From: Rutstroemia sp. NJR-2017a BVV2
Taxonomy: Eukaryota; Ascomycota; Leotiomycetes; Helotiales; Rutstroemiaceae
Assembly: GCA_002946415.1 (NCBI GenBank)
Contig: NJPS01000013.1
Coordinates: 1,240,001-1,304,000 of the forward strand
Reading direction: 5' to 3'
Length of the DNA stretch: 64,000 bases
The notes beneath the pieces were generated by a model, which was given only the letters and a program-made list of their open reading frames with translations, had not been told where the DNA came from and did not search any database. The translations under genes and the position numbers were made by a program. This document shows positions 11,263-24,029 of the stretch, one piece after another. Numbering within the stretch: the first letter of the stretch is position 1; every line of letters begins with the position of its first letter.

Positions 11263-12637
11263 ATGGAAAGCATCATATCTCAAATCAATGATCTTGCGAG
11301 CAAGTCAGACAATGCTGGTAGGATGGAGATTCTCAGCGCTCTGCGGGGTCTTCAGTGCTCACTGGAGACACCGTATCAGACTCAGATGAGACACTACGAT
11401 CTGGTCAGTACTGTGAAACATACTCTCATTGTAACTATTTCTTACTCTGATAGCACTTTCAAATTGCGATGACTCGGGTCGGCTGTGATCTGGGTTTGTA
11501 CAAGACATTATCAGAGAGTAAAACACCAGTCACGGTACAGGAACTTGCCACGAAGACTGGTGCCGCACCTCAGCTTCTCGGTATATGTCCCGTTCTAATT
11601 ATATTACAGAATTTGCTGACTCAACAAAGGTCGAATCATGAGATACCTTGCTTCTTGCCACACCATCAAAGAGACTGGCACAGATGAATTTACAGCAAAC
11701 AACATCACAAGAGCTCTCGCAGAGCCAGATCGTGAGGGAGGGATTCATCTGTCGTAAGAGACCATATAGATGCAATCTAAGAGATTTCAGAGCTGACAGT
11801 ATTCAGATTTGACGTTTGTGGCCCCGTCACACAAATGTTGCCAGATTTCCTCCAGGAAACCAATTACCAAAACATCGTCTCCAATACCAAGACTGCTTTC
11901 AACTTGGCCTGGAAGACCACGCTTCCCAATTTCGTCTGGCTTCGAAGGCAGCCACTATTCTGGGATTATCTCCACAAGGCACTGCAAGTTCAACACAGCA
12001 GTGATTGGCTCTCAGGCTTCAATGTTGAGAATTATCTTGGTGATTGGTCTGCAAAGCCTGGTGATGGCAAAGTGTTATTTGTGGACGTTGGCGGAAGTAT
12101 GGGTATTCAGTGCGCAGGGTTCAAACGCAAGTATCCTCACTTAGCAGGTGCTGTCATTCTTCAGGATATGAAGGAAACAGTGGAGAATCCTGAGATTGTC
12201 AAGCCAATCGAGGGAGTTGAAATCATGGCCCAGGACTTCTTCAAGCCACAGGTCGTAAAAGGTATCTACAGCTCCTTCGTTTCTTGATATTCGCCTGATA
12301 CTTATACTAAGAACTCGTTCTAGGAGCCAAGTTTTACTACCACCGTAACATCTTCCACGATTACCCTGATGAGAGATGCCAACTTCTCCTCAAAAATCTT
12401 CTCCCTGCACTTGGAAAGGAATCTTTGATTTTAATCGATGAAAAGGTTCTCCCTGGTCGTGGTGTGCACAAGCATGCTACAACCTTGGACATCGCAATGA
12501 TGGCTCAGGTCGGCTCTCTAGAGCGAACCAAGGAGCAATGGTACAAACTTTTGGAGGATGAGGGGGGATGCAAGATCTTGGACATTGTAACATACACTGA
12601 TGAGTACGATTCGATTTTGGTTGTGGTACCAAAGTAG
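11263..12637 (+). CDS. SAM-dependent O-methyltransferase 1 (plant/fungal OMT family 2)
   Basis: Cytosolic methyltransferase of the COMT/sterigmatocystin-OMT type, transferring methyl from SAM to a hydroxyl of a small molecule. Five exons (11263-11403, 11454-11580, 11630-11753, 11807-12261, 12324-12637) give 386 aa, typical of the family. Seen: an N-terminal dimerisation region (to about residue 120), the SAM-binding VDVGGSMGIQ around residues 223-232, and the region that carries the catalytic histidine (IFHDYPDERC) near the C-terminal third. It is the leftmost intact gene of the cluster, divergent from nothing and tail-to-tail with P450-A. Two paralogues lie at 43.2 and 45.3 kb. It is a candidate for an O-methylation of the terpenoid (inference). 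The substrate cannot be read from the sequence. Confidence 0.9.
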
Positions 12638-13157
12638 AAAAAGATTTCGAGTGCTTCAGCAGGTGGGTTTTAGAGAATATAGAATTGCTATCATATTCGA
12701 ACTCGTCTTTATCTAGCCAATAACTTCTCATGATTGCTGCTCAGTATTCTGATGCCGGATTATGTGCCTATTTTTGAAGTTCTAAGATGAACATCGTCCT
12801 CTATCGCCTGGGTTTCCTCGCTAGCACTATAAACTGTATGTAAAGTTCAGAGCATAGACTATATATAATTGATGTATCTGAAGAACTAAAATACAGAGAG
12901 AAGCTCGACTTTCATATCTTTAAGAAAGTGGTGATAATACGGAAATAATGATTGGTCTAGAATGCCTGTAGCTATATATAGACTATGGGAGCCTTCGGTG
13001 GAGCAGCATAATCGTCTGAATTGGACTAATTAGGAAAGCGCTTATTTCCATGTTGTAGGTCTGTAAATTCTGTTTACTTGTCATATTCACGAAACCAGTA
13101 GTTTTCGAAGCCTTGGGGAAAAAAACTTCTCGATGAAATTTAACATCTACAGGAAAT
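12638..13157. other. Convergent intergenic spacer
   Basis: Shared 3' flank between the convergent O-methyltransferase 1 and P450-A genes. Nothing else is seen. Confidence 0.5.
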
Positions 13158-15160
13158 CTAGTCCCATTGCATTTGATCCTTCCTTGGGATGAACCTAATA
13201 TACAAATCCGGCTTTTGCCAGAGAGACCAAGTTTTTTGTACGGCATGCCAATCTTGAGACTCAGGCAAGAGCTCCAAATCAAAGTTCCATAATATGTGCG
13301 AAATGATAAGTCGAAGCTCCGCATATGCCAAACTACCAGGAAATTTAGCTCAAGCTCATTGTGCAGCTATCAAGAGAATCAAAACATGACGTTTTGCTCA
13401 CCTTTTCCCCAAGCAATTCCTAGGGCCATTAGAGAATGGCTGAAAGGTATTCCTTTTATCGTTGGAATAGCTAGAATCGCCAAGCCAGCGTTCCGGTTTA
13501 AAAGAATAAGGATCTCGAAAGTTTTCCTCGGCGCGACACGCTGAGTACTGATTCACTCCAACAGACATGCCTGGTGGAACAAAACGACCACAAACTATAA
13601 CTTTGTGTCAGTCTCTACTTCGGTTTTATCAGCCAGCGATTCTTACTTAATGCTCCTTCTCTTGAGGTCTTGCGAGGCAGCGTAGGAGGCAATGGCATGT
13701 ACATGCGCATAGATTCCTCAAGAATTGCTTGGAGATAAGGCAGCCGCGCAAGGGATTTAGAATCCATGCCGGTATTTTCCTCATATGTGTCTCGAAGAAT
13801 CTTCGTCAGATGCTCCATGCAATCTGGATTCTTCAGAAGGTAAAACAAGCAACCTAATTCTCAGGTTAATCACAGCTGAAGCTTCTTCTCTGTAAGCCTT
13901 ACCTGACAACATGGTTGCTGTGGTTTCAGAACCTGCATCCAGGAGCAATGCACAATTAGCAGTTAACTCGCGTGCAGTCAACTGCTTTTCAGTCTCATTT
14001 GCCTTCAAGATATACGACACTGTATCACATCATCAGGAAATTTCTACGATAACCGGACTATGAGAGAAGTAGAACATACTAAAGTCAGGCGTCTCAGAAT
14101 TCTTTTTCATGCGCGCCTCTAGTCTTTGTACCGACATATTGAAATTCTGCGTTCTCGCAGCTCCAAAAGCCAACATCAAAATCCGGAGGCAAAAGTGCTT
14201 GAATGGAACGAATCTCAGTACTTCGATCAGACAAACTCCTTCTCGAACGCCGTCAAACACCAACCTGGCCTGAGGATGCCAATTGGTGCAATCAAGTGCG
14301 TCCACAGACTCTCCAAATGTGAGACATGTTATTATATCCCAAATGACATGATGCATCCACCGCACTGCATTCGTGGGGTTACCTCTTGTCTCCCGGAGTT
14401 TTGCAATCAGCTTGAGGATCTCATTTGTCAGTATATCTTCTTGTGCATATAGCGCTCGCTCTGAGAACGCGTGGGAGAGGACGCTACGAATTCGAGTATG
14501 ATCCTGATCTGCAGATGCCCCCTAATATATGTTCAGTGCTGGAGTCAAAGTTGCTCGATACCTTCGGAACTCACGAGGTTCTTCTCCCCATTGGGAGCTG
14601 TTGCACCAATGTAGAAATGCGGATCTTTTCTGCACAAAAGATAGTCAGAGTGCGAAAGAGATATTTTTTAATAATTCGTTCATTCCAGCTTACGGTAGAT
14701 TGCAATTTGGACGTTTCTTAGTCTTGTATCCATATATGTCGTCCCAGGCAGTGCCGCCATTGTAACTCACTCGGACAGTCAGCTAGAGATTGAAGATATG
14801 CTAAATCTGATCTTACACTCGTTTGGTGCAATGCGAAAGACCAAGCCGTACTTATCATGAAGCTCCTTCGTTTTGAATTCCAGTTGGCCAGACATTCGAT
14901 AGTACGTGAAATATATTCGAGAAGCCCTTCCAAGGAAGGGCCCAGGGTAGGATCGTGCCGGATGGAGCCACAGATTATAGCAGCACTTGCTGATAAACAA
15001 AATAATGACCTATTGTCACCAATTAGTTGAGAACTCTCAGAGTGATGTGAAAAGGTATGCGTACCCCACTGAATAAGACACCCGCCTGATGGACGGGACT
15101 CGCTGAGATACGTGACTGAAGCAGCAGTGAGCCGTGCTCGATCATAGAGTTGAAAACCAT
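13158..15160 (-). CDS. Cytochrome P450 A
   Basis: ER-anchored haem monooxygenase. Nine exons (15160-15065, 15009-14817, 14769-14694, 14629-14575, 14521-14080, 14019-13903, 13853-13647, 13594-13402, 13332-13158) give 517 aa, full length for a fungal class II P450. Seen in order: a short hydrophobic N-terminal anchor (FISKCCYNLWLHP), the proline-rich hinge ARSYPGPFLG, the C-helix region DQDHTRIRSVLSHAFS, the oxygen-binding I-helix LLLDAGSETTATMLSG, the K-helix EESMRM (ExxR), and the haem loop FSNGPRNCLGK with the Cys ligand at about residue 456. Layout and motifs are those of the isotrichodermin/trichothecene-type P450 group. It lies 1.66 kb from the chimeric terpene synthase gene on the same strand, so oxidation of that enzyme's hydrocarbon is the likely role (inference). 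The start at 15160 is the first ATG of the first exon; another lies at codon 6. Confidence 0.93.
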
Positions 15161-16819
15161 CTTTTGCTTAATGATGAGTCCAGTTTCCCTGGGGTTATGG
15201 AATATTATGGGAGAGTATCAATGAGGACGCGAAGGAACCACGAAGGGAATGCGAATGACCCTGAAAATCTAAGAATGAATCGGGAGCGCAGATCCCCGCT
15301 TGCCTTTGCCTTATGCCTCGGTCCCTCCTGGAACCAAGGCGGGTTCAGAAGTAGAAACATGATTGCCCCCACAGGTACTTTATTGTATCATAGATAAAGG
15401 CTGACAGTTGTAACGTGTGAGAGGACAAGATCTTGGCTTGCAACATGGGTTCGGAAACCCGCTTCGGACCAAAACCTCAATCACCTGAACCAGAAGAGAG
15501 TTTGTTCCGATCTAAGGATAGAAAGTCCAATTGTTACTTTGTAACGTGCAACTTTTGATAGTCAAACTCCCATACAATTTCCCTAGCTCATGCAGATGCA
15601 TAATTGTGTTCCGGTGAAGAAAAAAACTCTAGGAGAAGCTTATGCAAGGATCATTGGTGCGTAAACATACTCGGATCTAACCAGGGCTTGCATGAGCCGA
15701 TGCAGCTGGGGAGCAAAACTCAAATCAGTCCTTCCCTGCATCTCCATATTTCGTCCTCCCAGAAACAACATTCGGGGTTATTCCGAGCACCCGGGACGTT
15801 GGTTTTACCGCTATCTGCCGTCCAGTACAATTGGTTGGTGATGACGTGGGCCACCTAGTAAAGGCTTAATGGTCTGTAAGCCGCATGCATAAGGCTAATG
15901 CTATTAAGGTAGCCCGAAAAACCTTATTCCCACTTACTATAGATAAAATAAAATGCCAGTCCACTCTGCTGAAATCCCTGAAGGGAAAGGGTGTGCATTT
16001 ATTTGGCTATTTAACTACCTACTTAACTACTACCCCCCATCTTTTACAGATCTGGACCCTGGACTCTCTGTGCAGGGATATGGCTTGTCAAGCAGGAGTT
16101 GTAACTTGGCGTGCCGTGCACAGTCCGGAAACCTTATTTCCACTTGCTGTCCTCCACCTTTTGCAGATCTGGATCCTGAAATTCCTGTGTATGGATATAG
16201 CTTCATGTCTGGAGTACGATTACGACTTGCGTGTATGAGAGGCTGGTTTGTATTAGCTTCATGCTCGCCCGATCGTTCACGGCTTTTCGGGCCACTGAGA
16301 GCCCTTTAAGGTTTATATCCTTCCTGGGATCTGCTGGCAGAACTCGATCAACTAATTTGCTCATATTGTGGACCGTGGACAGTGGACCGTGGACATCTCC
16401 GTATTGAGCTCAACACTAAAAAATGTTCCCGTACTTTTAGGTGTCAGATGTAGCATCTTACGAGAAAACGCGCTCTTACGCCTCAGTCTCTGCTATTAAA
16501 GGAGGAAAATGTCAATAATGCATCACTTTGTGACTGCTTTGACACACGCAAACTCGGAAAAGTATGTACGCGAGGGAGATTAAAGTGGACAAGTGAATCC
16601 TGATTCCTTGTATTTAGTATTACCTGCCTAAATTCTAACTTCCATTCCTTGAATACAGGAATAGAAGACGCCTTGAAAGCCGCGAAGTCGATAGTTTCAA
16701 TATGAAAGTAAATGCAAGGTAGCTCGTATTCTCATTGCAATATTTGGGGGTCTGACTCGACCGTTGATCTACGAAAGAGTACTTCCAAGTAACACCAAGA
16801 ACCAGCATAACTCAAAAAT
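15161..16819. other. Intergenic with an imperfect direct duplication
   Basis: No gene was recognised between P450-A and the 3' end of the terpene synthase gene. It contains a diverged direct repeat (see 15918-16234) and a small GTGGACCGTGGACA tandem at about 16369-16394. Confidence 0.5.
15918..16234. repeat. Diverged direct duplication, about 105 bp
   Basis: Copy A is 15918-15940 plus 16039-16113, interrupted by about 100 extra bases. Copy B is 16129-16234. Both begin AAACCTTATTYCCACTT and share CAGATCTGGAYCCTG, a TGTGnAnGGATATnGCTT segment and the end CTTGGCGTG/CTTGCGTG. Differences are many, so it is old. No coding role is seen. Confidence 0.55.
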
Positions 16820-19392
16820 TCATAGGCGAAGAAGCTCCGCGAGAATCCTCAAATGAGGGTTTTCACCGCAGCGCTTCTCCAGCCTCTCAATCTCACCGAA
16901 GATATCTGCATGGAGAGAATCGAGTACGGCGGCAGTGAACTCAAGACTTCCAGCTCGTTTGAAGTGCTCAAGCATAAGGATCTTTTGTTCATAAGGCATT
17001 TTGCCAGTAGCTCGGCGAGTGGAAAGAATGTTGAAAATCTGGATATTGTCGACCTCCGACTCAAGAAGGTGTAATAGTGGCAAAGAATATTTTCCCTCGT
17101 CCAAATCTTCACATAATCCTTTTTGGCTCGTGTACTGCTCCTCGTCAGAAATTTCAACAAAAATAATCCTCGCTGATAGATTTACCTCAGCTGATTTGAG
17201 ATTTTGATAATCATCTCTGATTTGAAAGTAACGACCCAGCAGGGTTGACAGAATGTCCAAATTGACGTTCATGTTGACAGTTGCACTAGCAGACATGAGA
17301 CTAGACAGCAGTTGAAATAATGCTCCAGTTTCTAAATTGGTAAGCGTCAAAATAAAGAAAGAACAGACTCATGAGACTTACTGCTATCAATCATCTGAAG
17401 ATATTGCAGCATAGAAGGTTGCTTGGCGTTGTAAGTCCAATGTAAATCAAAACTCTGTCCAACGAACAGCGTTAACAACTTTTCTTTTGCACAGTCAGTT
17501 GCCATTTTTATGCTAGAAATAAGGAGACCAACCGATGGCGAAGGCCAAAGCTGTCGACTCTGGGAGAGTTCGAATAAGGTCCAAGGCCTTAACAATACAA
17601 TAGCTTGAAGAGTTTATTGCCTGCGCTGGACCGAAAATTGTATGTGTTGCGGGTTTACCCCTTCGAAGGGGAGATGAGTCTTGGAAGTCATCAAGTCTGT
17701 TCATGTACCTGGTTACTTTTCTTCAATACTTCAATATCAAGCAAGTACTTACAATAGAGACGCGTTGTGAAGAAGATGTGCAACTGTCTTAATCTTCTCT
17801 GTCAGATGTTCTGGAACTTCAACCCATTGATCCAAGGCATCAATGAATTGTTCTCTGATGCCCTTCGAGGGCAGCGAGCACAGGTAATCGTAGGGTGCCA
17901 GTACTACCTAAATGGTCCGGTCATTAACAATCCCTATGAACCCCACGGAATATTTTTTCTTGCCTCAGTTCCAAGAGCGGGGAGATTATCTTTGGAGATG
18001 ATATCATAAATATCCAAAGACTCAGCATTCTTTTCCAAAGGTGATAAAGATGGCACGGGACTCGAAAAACTGCTATTATGTGAAGTTCGTGTCTCGGTGA
18101 GACCAAGGCAAGACTCTTCGGAACTTGCAGAAGAAGTCGACGAATTTTCGTCGACATTCTTTCGGGGCGGGGCAACTGAATCGTCTCTAAACTTGCTTTT
18201 CACCATTTTTGGAACCCCATTTTGGATTAATTCTAACTGGGCGTTGTTGAAAGAGACGGCTGGGTTGTATCTTGGACAGGCCAGGCTCCAGGCTACATTC
18301 CCGGAGATGCTGTACTGCATAGCCTCGATATATTTACGGAGATCGGTCGATATGCTTGGGTTGTCCTTGTTCTTACGGACAATCTGTAAGTACTCTGCGA
18401 CTCGATCCTTGATCATCTTACGACAGAGTACCTCTGCATCCTCGACAGAGAGCTTGTGCTCGCGCATCAACACCCAGATAGCATTGACGACATGAGTGTG
18501 ACCATTGCGAGCTGCGGCTTCCATTTCTTTAGGCCATGAATAAAGATCATTTTGCAAACCGACTGCAATCCATGCTGGCCGCATCAATTCTCGGCAGATC
18601 TCCATCTCCTCTTCTGGAATGGTGATGCCCATACCAAAGGTCACTATACCGTACCAAAACCTGTTTGTTGTAAGCAAAATGAAACACTAGTGGGACTGGA
18701 TTCTATACATCTCTCCGACATCCATGATTCGATAAGGAAGATAATCATGCAATGTCGTAAAGACCGTATCATGTTGGCGACTGGATCCAACCTCAACGAA
18801 TTTGGCCCAAGCTTTCATCGTGACAAGAGCACATTTGGGATCAATCGCAACCATCTCTTTTAGCAACTCAGCCTGGATCTTCTTTTTGCCTACCCGTTTC
18901 GTCTTTGTATCGTTTGTGTTTATTGCGCCTGTAAGAGAAGCCTCATTAAACGCCTCCATCATGTCGTCATTTTCCACTTCGCCCTGCGGAAAGTATCAGT
19001 ATATCTATCCACACTCTTTATCTTTCCTAAGACCTACTTCTTTCTGAGTCACGTTATCTGTCACATCTGGGAATGAGTTAGTAGGGAAAGCTACCGAAAA
19101 CTAGAAGGAACTTACCATCATGCAAAAATGCAAATTCATTCGCGTATGAAATGACTTCGAGACGTTCGGGAAGACATTCTGGTACAGCGACGCTCATGAA
19201 ACTGAAGCGAGGACCCAAAGTGCCTCGATATCCAGTCATTGGGCTGATGTATTTTGTCCAGTCTTCGTGTGCACGGATAGCACCTCGATTCTCGAGATGG
19301 GTGTATTTGTGTTGACGAAGGTCGATGCCTTCGCAGAGTCCTTCGCTGTCCCATTGCGTAGGATCCACTACTGTAGAGTATTGGTATTCCAT
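16820..19392 (-). CDS. Chimeric prenyltransferase/terpene cyclase (fusicoccadiene-synthase-like)
   Basis: Bifunctional soluble enzyme: an N-terminal class I terpene cyclase fused to a C-terminal all-trans polyprenyl diphosphate synthase. It makes GGPP (or GFPP) from C5 units and cyclises it. Nine exons (19392-19116, 19066-19038, 18983-18709, 18660-17964, 17907-17753, 17696-17533, 17483-17382, 17331-17186, 17137-16820) give 720 aa, the size of known fungal chimeras. Cyclase motifs: DDVTD at 92-96 (created by the exon 1/2 join) and NDLYSWPKE at 231-239 (the NSE triad N231, S235, E239). A Ser-rich linker lies at about 355-425. Prenyltransferase motifs: [16 protein letters not shown] (first DDxxD, 480-484) and RDDYQN (second Asp-rich, 606-610), with [11 protein letters not shown] after it. 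The intron at 17963-17908 is GC-AG. The cluster context with a sugar prenyltransferase and a dioxygenase favours a fusicoccadiene-type C20 product; C25 cannot be excluded by reading. Confidence 0.93.
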
Positions 19393-20889
19393 AGTGCGAT
19401 TCGTGAAAGAATGAAGTAGAAAATCAGGTATGCAAATAAAAAAGAGATATGAATTGCGAGTGCTTCGAGCAGCTTTACAAGTTTACTCATTCCGTTTGAG
19501 ACGCCAAAAGTCACAACGGTTCCTTCAGACTTAGTATCTTTCTATCCACTGGTAAACCTGGATCGAGGTACAGTCCGTTACTATTTTATTATATTGCTCG
19601 GCAGTTCTCTGTGCAGATCACATCTTGATTTTTAAGATAACCTTACGATATCGATATTACGATATTATGTCTCATAATCTCTAATGCCATGCCACCTTAT
19701 TCAAACTTATTAAAGAAAAAGCCATGACTTACGAGAGGGAGCGGGTCCTTCTCAAAATTAGGATCCAAAGGCGACATGGTTCTGAAAACTCTCTCTTGTC
19801 TAAGAAGTCATATGCAAAGTTATGATTGGAAGAGATAGTGACAAGCCTAGACCATGCAAATAAAGTATGAAGGGTTTATGGTTTAAATTGGACTTTATAG
19901 AGGTATAGCAGGTGAGCAAACTAACAGCTTTAGCAAAGGGCCCGCTGGATAGTCGAGTATTACGTCCTCCGCTTGGCTCGTTTTTATTACTTCTTTAAAA
20001 CATGAAGTAAACAAAGGAGCGTGGGGCCGCTAGTGCTGTTACTCCATTTAACCGCTGTGCGCTGCTGTGCCGCTGTACCTCCGCCGATGTGCCGATGTGC
20101 CGCAGTAGCTCCGTGCTTCCGTCACTACCTTGACTTAAGGCAGAGTTTATTTTGGCCCCAGACTCCCCAGCCCGCTTAATAAACGAATGCCGACGCGATC
20201 AGGCTGACTACGCATTCACATGCGAGGACATTAAACCTGTGCATTAGCCAGAGTTACTACGATGCACTTTCCATCCGTCCACTTAAGCAAACGTTAAATC
20301 TCATGAAAATTGAACCCGTATGCGTTGTCTTCCAGGGTGATTATTCAGTAAACCCCTGCTGACTCTTAAGAGGTCTCTGGGAATCTCTTTAACCGCCCTG
20401 CTTCCGGCTTTTGCTGCAAGACCAGCGATGAGATCTCCACGGCCGATTGCTCCTCAGGCTATGATCCGCTCGAGACACCAGCCGATCCCGGAAGTTCTCG
20501 TGCCAAATTAATCTACAGAACGAGTAGCTAAGACCGAGGTGCAACCATGGACTCTTTCGTCTTTCTGGGATAGTGACCTAGGGCTGTTTCATTTTCCGGG
20601 GTCTCATGAAGTCAAGCACACCTGCTCTGGTTCTGCTGCGCTTGAAGAGAGACTTTACGGGACAACGGCAGTCCAATATATCGTTTCGCCGCCTAGCAAC
20701 GGTCCTGACTCACTCCTTGACACCCTCTTCCATACTGATCGTGTCCGTATCAAGTGTGTGCGAGTCTTTAAACTGGCTCGAACGTTACCCAACGGCCAAA
20801 GTTGTGATATATTCCCACCCTTTACATGACCGACAAGTTTTTCAAAGCCGTTTGCCTCACTCTGTCTTCGACAAAACTTCAAGAATACG
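19393..20889. other. Divergent promoter region, terpene synthase / P450-B
   Basis: About 1.5 kb between two divergently transcribed cluster genes, so likely to hold shared regulatory sites. A CTG/CCG-rich stretch with imperfect repeats (ATGTGCCGATGTGCCG) lies at about 20050-20105. The overlapping ORFs (20539-20953) show no family features. No copy of the fold-back repeat was found here. Confidence 0.45.
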
Positions 20890-22925
20890 ATGGTATTTTC
20901 CACGGCATCTACCAAAATGTCTTCAACGTTCAGCATATCCATACTTTGGGTAGTAATTCTGATGACTTACTGGGCTTCAATCGCAGTTTACCGTCTATTT
21001 TTTCATCCTCTGGCTAAATTTCCAGGTCCCAAACGAGCGGCAGTGACTCATCTTTATGAGATTGCCTGGGACTATTTTGGAGACGGTGGTTATCTGTTCG
21101 AGATCGAAAAGATGCACCAGAAATATGGTCTGACAAAAAGTTATACCCGGTCTTGAACTTTGCTAACATGAGTTGCAAAGGTCCAATAGTTCGAGTCAAC
21201 CCGTTGGAGCTTTCAATTTCGGATCCCGATTTCTATGCAGAATTATATGTCACTGGAAATGTTCGGCGAACAGAGGCGTTCCCTCATTTTGGAGATGGCA
21301 TGGATTTCAACGGTTCGCGTCATAACTCATCCGAGCTGTCATGCCCAAGCTAACAAAAAAAGGTTCACATGGAATGACGGTAGATCATGACCTACATAGA
21401 CGTCGAAGAAAACCTATGGAACCTTTCTTCTCAAGACAAGGCGTGACTCGTATGGAGCCGAAACTCTCAGAGCTTGTTATTACACTAGCTGGACGTCTTC
21501 AAGAGTATAAAGGTACTGGCAAGGTAATCCGGCTGGATCATGTTTTCTCAGCGCTAGCTGGAGACGTGATCAACAACATCTGTATTGATGATCCACCAAC
21601 AAGCTTCCTCCACGATCCGGACTTCAATCCCCACTGGTAGTTTATGCTTGCCCACGAATTTGCGCAAGTTCAAACTAATCTGACCGATCATACAGGTTTG
21701 AACTCTTCCATACCTTGATTCGATCAATGCCAATCTTTATGAACTTCAGCTGGATTATCAAGTGTGTCAAACAACTTCCCCCGCTGTAGCTCAACTAAGT
21801 GAAGGGTATAGAATAGTCCGATTGATCCCAGAAAGTATACTTAGAAAACTCGATCCAAGGAGCCAACTTTTCCGAGATTGGCGCATTGTAAGTGATCCTA
21901 CCACAATAAGGCCAATTTAGCATTTTCTTAACATTTCTAGATGTCAGTGAAACATATCATAGAGGCCAAAGAGAGAAAACGATATGATGATTCTCTTCCC
22001 AAGAAGGAGGGCTCCCTGAAAAGCAATACTGTATTTGATCAACTCGTCAATAGCGACATGCCCGAATCAGAGCTATCTGTAGAACGTCTCGCTTCGGAGG
22101 CCCAAGTACTTATGGGAGCTGGAACCGTAACCACAGCTCGCTCGATGGACCATTTAGTATTTCATATTCTGAGGAACTCTCGCGTTCGTGACACGCTCGG
22201 AGCTGAGCTCAAAGTTGTCATGGCAGATTTTCCAGAGACAATTCCCTCTTGGCAAACACTTGAGAAGCTTCCATACCTGCAAGCATGTATTAAAGAAGGC
22301 CTTCGGTAATCTCCTTTTACCCAATACCTCGGAATATATTATAACTCCGAACAGACTAAGCCACGGCCTCATGCATCGTTTGCCACGCTGCTCACCTGAT
22401 GTGGCACTACAATACAAGGAATGGACGATTCCGCGTGGGGTGAGTTAGACATTTTTGAAGTTCTACACGGAAAAAAAATTAGTCACTAACATTAGAGGTG
22501 TGATAGATACCCGTTGGCATGTCAGCCTACTACATGCATACTGATCCAGAGGTTTACCATGAACCTTTTGAGTTCCGACCCGAAAGGTGGCTGGGAGATG
22601 TCCATCCGAACATGCACAGAAACTACGTACCATTCACTAAAGGTTCAAGAAACTGCCTGGGAATAAAGTAAGTGGTGGGAATCTCTTCACTGAATTTCCT
22701 ACTCGTTTTTTTGCCATAATTTTTTTTTTTTCAAAGCACTAACAAGAAATCATGAACAGCTTGGCATACGCGGAAATGTCAATGGTGATGGCAGCTTTAT
22801 TCTGTCCCAATGGTCCAAAGCTGAGATTGTTTGAAACGGACGAAACAGACGCTGACCCGGCTTGTGCGTTCTTGCTACCGCTGCCCAGATTAGATAGTAA
22901 GGGCATCAGGGTCCTGGTCGAGTAA
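20890..22925 (+). CDS. Cytochrome P450 B
   Basis: ER-anchored monooxygenase. Nine exons (20890-21127, 21181-21312, 21363-21636, 21696-21763, 21817-21887, 21941-22305, 22355-22439, 22507-22667, 22760-22925) give 519 aa. A second in-frame ATG at 20917 would give 510 aa. Seen: a hydrophobic anchor ([20 protein letters not shown]), the hinge [10 protein letters not shown], the C-helix [17 protein letters not shown], an I-helix of unusual sequence ([12 protein letters not shown], still with the Thr pair), KEGLR (ExxR), and the haem loop [10 protein letters not shown] with Cys about 461. The exon 4/5 junction uses a weak donor (GTGTCA) and is the least certain. It is transcribed divergently from the terpene synthase. 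An early oxidation step on the terpene is a reasonable guess; the position is not inferable. Confidence 0.9.
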
Positions 22926-23285
22926 GTATAGTACTTCTTGGGGATGAACAACTCCCACCACAGTTTAACCTAGGATGGAAGAATGGGTGCTATGCGAAAT
23001 AAAAAGGCAACGATTGAGATAAAGTTTATGCCCATCGGTAGTAGAAAGTCAATTATCAAGGATTGCTAGTAATTGAATCATTGTCCTATGAAAAGACTCG
23101 GCCAAATATCTTTTTGGAGCATTTTAATGACATACAGTCAGAGGCGTAGAGATGATCCAGTCAATCATTAGTACCAACTTACGATCGCCAGCTTCATTGA
23201 AATATGAATCATCGCCAATGCATAGTTCCTAGGAGGGGTAACCCGTGCTGTCAAGAGTACTGTAAAAAAAAGTCTTACCATTTCT

Positions 23286-23366
23286 ATGATGCTCCCCCAT
23301 GAACAAAGGTCTATTTCGCGATGTCGTGACACACAAAACCTAAGCTTTTGGTCACAGGGGAGTATT
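23286..23366. repeat. Fold-back repeat (MITE family A), copy 4
   Basis: Left arm GATGCTCCCCCATGAACAAA then GGTCTATTTCG; the right arm on the reverse strand reads AATACTCCCCTGTGACCAAA then AGCTTAGGTTTTG. More diverged than most copies. Confidence 0.65.
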
Positions 23367-23919
23367 GCAGGAAGATTTATCAGGATTAAGAAGCTTGATT
23401 AGTTGTTTGCTTTTCTACAAGAAAGCTCCAGAAAGTGTGGCGGCATCAGATTCGCCGGAGAGGAAGTATGAGAGTTTGCCCAGACTGTTTCGACTTGGAT
23501 TTTAGAGTACTAAATAAATTGAAGAGATTGCATTGGACTTGACTATTTATTTCAAGGATAGGCAAAAGGGAATTCGTACCAAACATTGCTTAGTACAATA
23601 TATAAGTGCTTCCAGCACTCCCTAACAATTTACAGGGTGTAACCCTGAGGTGTGAGCACCCCTGGTGCCAAGACCCACTATCATCGGGCCCCTAGAGTTT
23701 AGCTCAAGAGCCTAGCCTGTGGACCTTTTCCAGGGTTGAGTTATGTGTGGGCTTCCTCATCCCCACGGTCGGATGCTGCCATTAGATCGCATACGGTAAC
23801 TACGGAAGCTACAATGTTCTCAAATTAGCAGAGACTAGATTGGAGGCTTTGTAAGAAGTTAACCTTTACGAAATATGATGGGGTATTATTTGAGCACGCT
23901 CGGCACCTCTACTCAACTT

Positions 23920-23925
23920 TATATA
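23920..23925 (+). promoter_or_regulatory. Candidate TATA box of the dioxygenase gene
   Basis: TATATA about 105 bases upstream of the chosen ATG at 24030. Position only; no transcript data. Confidence 0.4.
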
Positions 23926-24029
23926 GGCCGGTACGCCAGCTGAAGTCCCTCATCATTTTCACCGCCTCGTATCTATTGCCGCATCTTACTCAAGAATTTG
24001 CAGGTTATCGTCTATTTCAACCATTAACG

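Larger units (their letters stand above)
22926..24029. other. Intergenic, promoter of the dioxygenase gene
   Basis: It contains fold-back repeat copy 4 (23286-23366). The stretch 23590-23790 is compositionally distinct but not identifiable. A TATATA at 23920-23925 lies about 105 bases before the dioxygenase ATG. Confidence 0.45.

Noticed and set aside
17138..17185. Reading through the last intron of the terpene synthase (open frame adds 16 residues)
   Set aside because: The frame is open, but removing it joins KSAE to QYTSQKG as in relatives; a good GTAAAT donor and CTGAC branch site are present. Not certain without transcripts.
23590..23790. Possible solo LTR with a GTAACCCTGAGGTGTGAGC-like start
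   Set aside because: No matching end, target duplication or second copy was found in the window.
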